Assembly: GCA_036346255.1 (NCBI GenBank)
Contig: CM070620.1
Location: forward strand, 62,978,522 to 63,042,521
From: Ampelocalamus luodianensis
Taxonomy: Eukaryota; Streptophyta; Magnoliopsida; Poales; Poaceae
DNA: 64,000 nt
Direction of reading: 5' to 3'
Positions 58,134 through 64,000 of the stretch are shown here, piece after piece (positions within the stretch are counted from its first letter, which is position 1; each line of letters begins with the position of its first letter). The notes under the pieces are model-generated. The model worked only from the letters and a program-made list of their open reading frames with translations, made no database searches and had not been told where the DNA came from. The translations under genes were made by a program, and so were the position numbers.

Positions 58134-61100
58134 TGTAACATCCCAAAGTGCTGTTACCAAAATAAAATAAATAAAAGTTATTGTTTTATTGGATTTTCTG
58201 AAATTTGATAGAGTTTCATTGCTTTATTTGCAATTTTGAGATTTTAAAAGGCAAAAGTAAAATTTATTTGAAGTTCTTGAAGTTTTATTTGGTTTGAACT
58301 GAAAAATAAAATTTAATTAATTTCTAGAATTTTTTGATATTTTAAAAGCTTTTTCCTAAATATTTTCAAGCCAAAATAATTTATTTTTGCAAAATTAATA
58401 GCCAATTATAAGTTGGAAATATTTTAATTAAATCCAAAATAAATAATAGAATTTCTGTGAATTTTCTCATAATTTTTGGATTTATTTTGCTATTTTCTAA
58501 AGGTATTTTGATTTAACAGATTTAGTTAAAAGCTAAATCAATTAAAAACCTCCTAAACCGTTTTGGGCCTAAACCCACTGGTCCCGGCCCAATTCTCCTC
58601 CGCACCGGCCCATCTCAGCCGTTGCGCCCTTCTTCCTCTCTCTCTCTCCCTCCCCACCGTCCGATTCATATCGAACGGTCATCAAGCACCCACGCAGCTG
58701 CGCCGCCCTCGGCCGTTGGATGCAAATCCAACGACCCGCACACCTCCTCTCTCCGCTCATCTCACGCACCCTCATCTCAGCCATTGGATCTAAAATAGAC
58801 GGCCAGATCTTGGCATTACTTTCGGAGGCCCGAACCTCTCCCCAACCCCGACCGTCCGATGTGAATCGGACGGCCAGCACATCAAAGTGCCCTCTCTTTC
58901 TCATCCGCGCCATTGGATCAACATCCAACGGCCGTGAGCCTTCTTCCCCACCTCCTTCTTCTTCGCGTAGACACAGCCGCACCCGCCGCCATTAACGCCC
59001 GCGAGGAGCTCGTCTCCACCGTGATTCTCGCCTCCATTTCCCGCGTGAATACACGCATTGACTCCCTCTAATCACGCCGCCCCTCCTCTCGGCCGTTTCC
59101 CCCTCCATCTCGCACGGAATCGCCGGGAACGCTCCATCGCCGCCGCCTTCCCGCGCCCAATCTCCCACCTCCGGCCTCCTCCGCCCTATAAAAGGGGAGC
59201 ACACCGTGCCCCCTTCCATCCGCAACTCGCCCCCACCATCCACTTCTCCCCTTCCCCTCCCAAGCGGCTGGAATTTGAGTTTTCCGTCGCGCCACCGAAG
59301 CTTGGTCTATCGTCTTCTCCGGCGTCGTCGAGTCCTCTCCGGCCGCCCTCACCTCCACCGTCGGCATCGTCTTGTCGCGGCGCACCCCGTGCGCTCGTCG
59401 CCTTCGCCGGAGCACCGCCCGATTCACCGCGCCGCCTCCGACCCAATCTCGTCGCCGCCGTTCCAGTCATGCCCCCGAACAACCAAGGTGAGCATCGCAA
59501 TTAGTGGAGTCTCCCCTTCCTCTTGATACCCCTCGCCGCCGGCGAAACGCCGCTAGTCGCCGGTTCCTAGGAACCCGAGCACCACCTCGGTCCGGCGTCG
59601 ACGTGGCCTGCCACCTCACCCTCCACATCAGTGCCACGTCCTCTCCTCTGTCGCGTCACCGCCTACGTGGCTGCCACGTACGCACGCGCCTGCAACCTCA
59701 GCCCCCACCCTAGTCCATCTCCACCGTGGACTTGGTCTATGTGAACCATGTCTATGGCATGTGGGGTCCACTCGTCAGGAATTATTTTAATTCCGAAAAT
59801 CTCAGAGCTGATGTTAGCTTGCGCAATAAATGGATTTTCCTTTAGAAAAATAAATCAGAAAAATCAAGAAAATCCTTTTTAGGGTTTTAATTAGGTTTAA
59901 ATCTTCGAGAGCTCATATCTTTTGCATCCGAACTCCGATTGAGCCCATTCAAATTTCTAAATTTTTCTAAATTCAAGATCTAGCTATATAAACCAAAATT
60001 ATTTAATTTGGAGTTCATTTGAATTGTTGTTTGAATTTTGTTTGAATTTGGTTTATTTCGCGTATAGATTTCGACGACTTCGGAAAGTCAGATTTCGACG
60101 CCGTTTAAGAGCAACGAGTAAACAAGCAAGGCAAATTATACCCTTGATCATATCGATCCCATTATTTCAAATTATTTATATTCTTTTTAAATTATTACTG
60201 CATGCTTATTTGTATCAGTAATTTAAATTCCTGCTTTAAATATATAGTTATGCCTAAACTCCTTTGTATGACCAATTTTGATAATTGAAGCAAACATATT
60301 GTCACCATAGGTAAAACCTAGTTGATATGATAGTATGAACTAGAACATTTTGAGAAAAATCAAACTTAGCCATGCTTATAGACCAAACATGTTTATTTTG
60401 GAAAATTTCAGCTAGAAATCAATTGTTGTTTAAATTGTATCCATGGCATCGGTATGTTATGAAAGTTTATGCCTTTGAAAAATAAAATAAATAAAAATGG
60501 TTTGGACTTGGGCATAATGGATGTTCGGTGGGTGCAAGTTTATGCACGGGCTCAATCGGGTATGGTTGAGGCCCATGGGTTTTGTTGGAAAGTTGTCCGA
60601 GTCAGTTAAGGACCGATCATCGAGTGTATGATGCTAAGCCATACCGTACCACCACATGTCCTCAGTATGGTGAGTAGGACCTGGCTAATTAATCTACAAT
60701 GTTCCACCGTGGTCGTTCCCTATAGATGCAATGGGTAGTCATGTTACGACTTATGTTAGTCCCACCTAGCGCAAGAGGGGGCCCGAACCCGGAAGTCTTT
60801 ATTCCAAAGGGGGTGGCGAAACCTTAGCGAGGGGTAACTACGGTGGAATGGCGCTTTGTAAAGGCCTTGACACGTGCTCTAGACTGTTACCAAAGGTAGT
60901 GAGCGGTGGCATAGATATATGCCGGATAAACTAGAGAAGTCCTTTCATGTGGGTAAAGCTGTACAACCTCTGCAGAGTGTAAAACTATTCGAATAGCCGT
61001 GTCCACGGTCATGGACATGCTAGCAGAACAGCTCAAAGCTAGACTTTGGTTTCGTTTGAAAAAGACTTATTCAAAACTGGTTTATCCAGATGGGAATTGG

Positions 61101-61657
61101 GCAGGGAGCCATGTGATAAGAGGGTATCCTTCACCATTCATATGTGAATGTTATCTGACTATAATGTGAGAATTTATAAAATGATTTGTAGTTATAGAAT
61201 AACTGTTTTGGAATTGAGTACAAGTATTTAAAGAAAATGCTGCTTTATGCAAATCAACCAATAAGCCATCCTTTGTTACATCCATATATGCATGTCATTC
61301 TGTTATTTGACGGGTGTAACTTGCGAGCACGGAAGTTGTGCTCATTCTTGCTTTATGCAAATAAAATTTCAGAGGAGAAGGACTTTGCTACCGATGTGGA
61401 CCTCGACGACTAGGCCGCTTCCCCAGTCGATTGCCTGTGCCAGATTAACTGGACCCTACTATATCTTCGTCTTCCGCTGTGTTTATTTTATTGTGGGCTT
61501 GTAAGCCTCCTTTGTAATCAACTATGTTGGTATTTATTAATAAAATTGTGATATGAATTTGTTACCATATTTGTTTACTGTGTGAACTAGCTACTGATCA
61601 TGGGACTAGTTCAGAAATGCACAGAGGATTCGGGAGTATTAATTCCCGGATCCGACA
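58134..61657 (+). repeat. Solo LTR I (F/G-related family) with perfect TSD
   Basis: A 3524-bp LTR starting TGTAACATCCCAAAGTGCTG and ending GGATCCGACA. It is flanked on both sides by AATCC (58129-58133 and 61658-61662). There is no PBS, polypurine tract or interior, so it formed by LTR-LTR recombination. It has CCGTTGGAT/ATCCAACG at 58712, a paired variant CCGTCCGAT/ATCGGACGG at 58850-58873, a TATA box at 59187 and the conserved block from GACTTGGGC (60505) to the TATTCGAATAGCCGTG motif near 60988. Confidence 0.95.
59187..59194 (+). promoter_or_regulatory. TATA box of solo LTR I
   Basis: TATAAAAG in a CGCCC-TATAAAAG-GGGAGC context. It is the best-preserved core promoter of this LTR family in the window; F has CTACAAAG at the same place. 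Confidence 0.65.
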
Positions 61658-62080
61658 AATCCCCAAGTACGCTTCGTAGAGGTAAATAAAGATGCTGAGA
61701 TTGGCGATAGCATTGGGAGCAAGATTCACCAATTCAACTCCATAATACTCCAAAACTTTGGGAAGGAATGAGTGAATTGGTAGCTTAAATCGGCATTCAA
61801 CATATGCAAGAAAAACAGGGATTTCTCCATCTTCACTACTCGGGGAATGTTCCCCAACCGCAGTTCTCCAAGAAATCAGATCCTTGTTGGGAAGCATTTC
61901 GATCTTCTCCAAGCTCTCTACTTCTTCTCACTCAAGTTGGAAACCGACCAGTTGGTGATTTGGTCCGACATGGTCAGATTTCTTTCGGGTGGGGAAAGAA
62001 AAGGAGGTCGGAAGCAGTTTTTACTCGGGAGATGAAGAAGGAAAGCAGGAAGTGAAAAAACCCTAAGTTTACAAAGGGAT

Positions 62081-62087
62081 TTTTATA
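62081..62087 (-). promoter_or_regulatory. Possible TATA box for the antisense gene
   Basis: The minus strand reads CTTATAAAAATCCC here, about 110 bp upstream of the ATG at 61971. It is outside the 3' LTR, so the gene could have its own promoter inside the element. Confidence 0.45.
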
Positions 62088-62283
62088 AGCTTCAGAATTT
62101 CTAACTGCAATAAGGAGTTACCCAAAAAAGTCCAACGGACACAAAAACTCTTCAATTCCCAAGGCAAAGTTCTCAACTTTAAAGTGAATACAAACCGCTT
62201 CAAATGCCTTTGCATTTAAATGAGCGTCAACCCGATACGACTTCATCGGAAGAAAAGTGTTCACACGACATATTCATGTAAAG

Positions 62284-62296
62284 TTCGGGGGCTAGC
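62284..62296 (+). other. Element E polypurine tract
   Basis: TTCGGGGGCTAGC lies directly before the 3' LTR start TGACGAGG, as in other Tat elements. Confidence 0.85.
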
Positions 62297-62972
62297 TGAC
62301 GAGGATTAAAACCTCTATATATTATTATTAATATATAAAGGACCATACGTCTTCGTGGTCGTAACCCCTGAGATGCACGACCTCACTGGTCGTAGAGATT
62401 CCAGATGTTACATAATGGATACCCTGGTCGGACGAAGGCCTAAGCCTAGCTCCCGACCAGGAGAACTGCTCGTAAAAGGTATGAACTGATACTTGAAACT
62501 GATTCCAAGTATATTCTTTACCGTATGTTGAATGGAGTATGTGCATATTCCATACCATACGACGTTTCTTATCCAGACACACTGACAAACAACCTCCATG
62601 TGGTTATATGTCTCATAGACATATAACCATCGAACGGTTGATCCTTTATCAACCGTCACTTGACTCCGACTAGACGCAACGCTTCATATCAGACGTTTTC
62701 TCCGGAAGTAACTGCCACCTCTTCGAGGGGTATTTAAAGATGGAACCTGGACGGATCAAGGAAGAGAAAGACAAGATAGAGCCATCGGACTAAAGCACAA
62801 GCGGTAGATTCGTGTGGTAGGTCTGAGATTGTAAGGGAACAAGCAGTGTTCTCAGAGCATACCCTGTAAAACCCAGTTCATATTAATAAAAGAGCAGTCC
62901 CATTATTTCCTTAGATTTCCCACGTCACTTTCTCCTTTTCTTTTTGTAAGATCAATGTCTTGATCGTCGACT
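62297..62972 (+). repeat. Element E 3' LTR
   Basis: Near-identical to 47556-48219. Its last base appears to be T (GTCGACT) where the 5' copy has GTCGACA, and TGCGG follows as the probable TSD. Confidence 0.9.
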
Positions 62973-62977
62973 TGCGG

Positions 62978-63037
62978 GTCCACCTGGCGACGGGGGAGCA
63001 GAGGATGGCGACTGGGGCTGCGCGGGTGAGAGAGAGA

Positions 63038-63078
<41 letters not shown>

Positions 63079-63425
63079 GGCGGCTGGAGTGGGCCATGCG
63101 CGGGTGGGTTTGGCCCAAAGCTTTGGGTTTCAGCCCAAACAGGGTTTTTGGTTTTTTTTTTTTCTATTTGTTTTAATTCTGGTAATTCAATTAGGCTTTA
63201 GAAAATAGCAAAATAATTCCAAAAATTATGGAGAAATTCACAGAAATTTCCTTATTTATTTTGGACTTAATAAAATTATTTCCAACTTTATGTTGCCTTT
63301 TAATTTTGCAAGTAAATTTGTTTTGACTTTAAAATAATTATAAATAGCTTTTAAAAATTCTAGAAAATTCCACAAACATAAATAAATTTTAATTTTTACT
63401 GAAATTTGAAATTTGGGTTGTTACA
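62978..63425 (-). repeat. Element G 5' LTR, outer U3 part
   Basis: Sequence from 63266 to 63425 matches the end of the 3' LTR (about 39636-39797) and ends TTGTTACA before the TSD CTTGA. The 62978-63265 part is absent from the 3' LTR. Confidence 0.88.
63028..63074. repeat. GA microsatellite
   Basis: Almost pure GA dinucleotide repeat of about 45 bp with one GGGA interruption, inside G's U3. Confidence 0.9.
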
Positions 63426-64000
63426 CTTGATCATATTGATCCCATTAATTTAAATTATTTATATTCTTTTTTAAATTATTACTGCATGCATATGTTTATA
63501 CAATTATTTTAATTCCCTGTTTTAAATGCCTAGCTATTCCAATTTTTTCCTTGTATGGCCAATTTGAGTATTGAACGTGAATACCTTTTCACCATTAGAC
63601 AAAATGATACTAAAATTAATCATATGCTTAGCCAATGCTTAGATCAAATCTTGTATTTGGGAAGCTTTCAACCAAATCTTTCAGATTTGATTTAAATTGG
63701 ATCTATGGTATTGTTTTACCATAGAAGGTTTATAAAATGCTTTTACTTAGAAAATAAAATGAAAATGGGTTTAGACTTGGGCGAATTGGTTGTCTGGAGG
63801 GTGCAGGTTTATGCACGGACTCAACTGGGTAGGTTGAGGCCCAGGGTTCTGATGGATGTCGCCTAGGTCAATTAAGAACCGGTCTTCGAGCCGCATCTTG
63901 CTATACCACCACTGTACCACCACATGTCCTCCGTGTGGGGAGTAGGAACTGGCTAATTAATCTGCAATGTTCCATCGTGGTCGTTCCCTACAGATGCAAT
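63426..64000 (+). repeat. Element F 3' LTR, second part
   Basis: Resumes at CTTGATCATATTGATCC, matching the 5' LTR from about 32152 onward, and runs off the window. GACTTGGGC of the conserved block is at about 63774. Confidence 0.92.

Larger units (their letters stand above)
55571..61971 (-). pseudogene. Element E antisense gene: spliced, 'putative gypsy type transposon' domain protein
   Basis: Start ATG at 61971 (MSDQITNWSVSNL). The N-terminal domain, with ECRFKLPIHSFLPKVLEYYG, VELVNLAPNAIANLSIFIYL, LFRYYYRM and SSWSSWKKRLFY, resembles Pfam Transposase_28 (putative gypsy type transposon). Solo LTR I splits exon 1 between 61662 and 58133. Exon boundaries: 57703; 57619-57495; 57416-57321; 57247-56970; 56896-56509; 56423-56342; 56249-56116; 56034-55571. 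The seven introns of 73-92 nt are all GT-AG, and reading phase is kept across each junction. The C-terminal half is rich in heptad-like helices (FLGHQLEDLKEVITLFRENH). Exon 5 has three TAG stops, and frameshifts occur in exons 1 and 7. Function unknown; Tat elements such as Grande are known to carry antisense ORFs. Confidence 0.85.
47556..62972 (+). mobile_element. Element E: Tat-lineage Ty3/gypsy with antisense gene, interrupted by solo LTR I
   Basis: LTRs of 664 and 676 bp (47556-48219 and 62297-62972) flank a PBS, gag, protease, RT, dual RNase H, integrase without chromodomain, a spacer, an antisense gene and a polypurine tract. The dual RNase H (a degenerate one inside the RT polyprotein and an archaeal-type one before integrase) and the antisense ORF are Tat-lineage traits. 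The flanking TSD appears to be GGCGG/TGCGG, one mismatch. Without solo LTR I and its TSD the element is about 11.9 kb. Confidence 0.93.
37257..63425 (-). mobile_element. Element G: Ty3/gypsy chromovirus, interrupted by element E
   Basis: Minus-strand element bounded by the perfect TSD CTTGA (37252-37256 and 63426-63430). Its outer termini are TGTCAAACCC on the left and GTTGTTACA on the right, the reverse complement of TGTAAC...TTGACA. The 3' LTR is at 37257-39797. The 5' LTR is at 45290-47555 plus 62978-63425, split by element E. The interior carries PBS, pre-gag ORF, gag, protease, RT, RNase H, integrase and chromodomain. Without E the element is about 10.7 kb. It is inserted in F's 3' LTR, so it is younger than F. 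Confidence 0.93.

Noticed and set aside
63028..63074. GA repeat as a possible polypurine tract
   Set aside because: It lies well inside G's U3, not next to an LTR boundary, and is a plain microsatellite.

Overview
The window is plant nuclear repeat DNA, most likely from a grass (Poaceae). Every stretch I can assign belongs to an LTR retrotransposon; I see no single-copy host gene, tRNA, rRNA or CRISPR array. The evidence is Ty3/gypsy chromoviruses with tRNA-iMet primer sites and very long LTRs (2.5-5.3 kb), a Tat-lineage Ty3/gypsy element with an antisense gene, a SIRE-like Ty1/copia fragment, and target-site duplications (TSDs) that establish nesting. The species cannot be named from sequence alone.

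Left block (1-28250). Element A, a minus-strand chromovirus, fills 1 to about 11583: part of its 3' LTR, degraded pol and gag, a pre-gag ORF, the primer binding site (PBS) and a 4.4-kb 5' LTR. It sits inside element B (plus strand), of which only the end of pol and a 5.3-kb 3' LTR remain (to 17232). B ends inside an LTR of family C (17233-19300). After an unassigned kilobase, an inverted truncated B-type LTR (20309-27140) is split by a copia fragment D (21219-24240). It in turn abuts a second family C LTR (27141-27903) followed by a PBS.

Right block (28251-64000). A probable antisense copia LTR remnant is followed by a Tat-type LTR fragment H (29438-30064). F, a gag-only chromovirus derivative, starts in H at 30065. 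Its 3' LTR is interrupted by G, a minus-strand chromovirus at 37257-63425 (TSD CTTGA). G's 5' LTR is interrupted by E, a nearly complete Tat element at 47556-62972. E's antisense gene is interrupted by a solo LTR, I, at 58134-61657 (TSD AATCC). The nest is therefore H > F > G > E > I, oldest to youngest.

How the parts relate. A and G have the usual chromovirus order gag, protease, RT, RNase H, integrase, chromodomain, plus an extra short ORF between PBS and gag. E has gag, protease, RT, a degenerate RNase H, an archaeal-type RNase H and integrase on the plus strand, and a separate eight-exon gene on the minus strand with its own TATA box. F has LTRs related to those of G, no pol, and a gag that lacks capsid but carries five zinc knuckles, so it would need proteins from a G-like relative.

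The most unusual observations are the intron-containing antisense gene of E, the capsid-less zinc-knuckle gag of F, the pre-gag ORF of A and G, and two arrays of consecutive hairpins in LTRs (18532-18765 with its homologue at 27160-27340, and 29536-29705) whose stems show compensatory changes.
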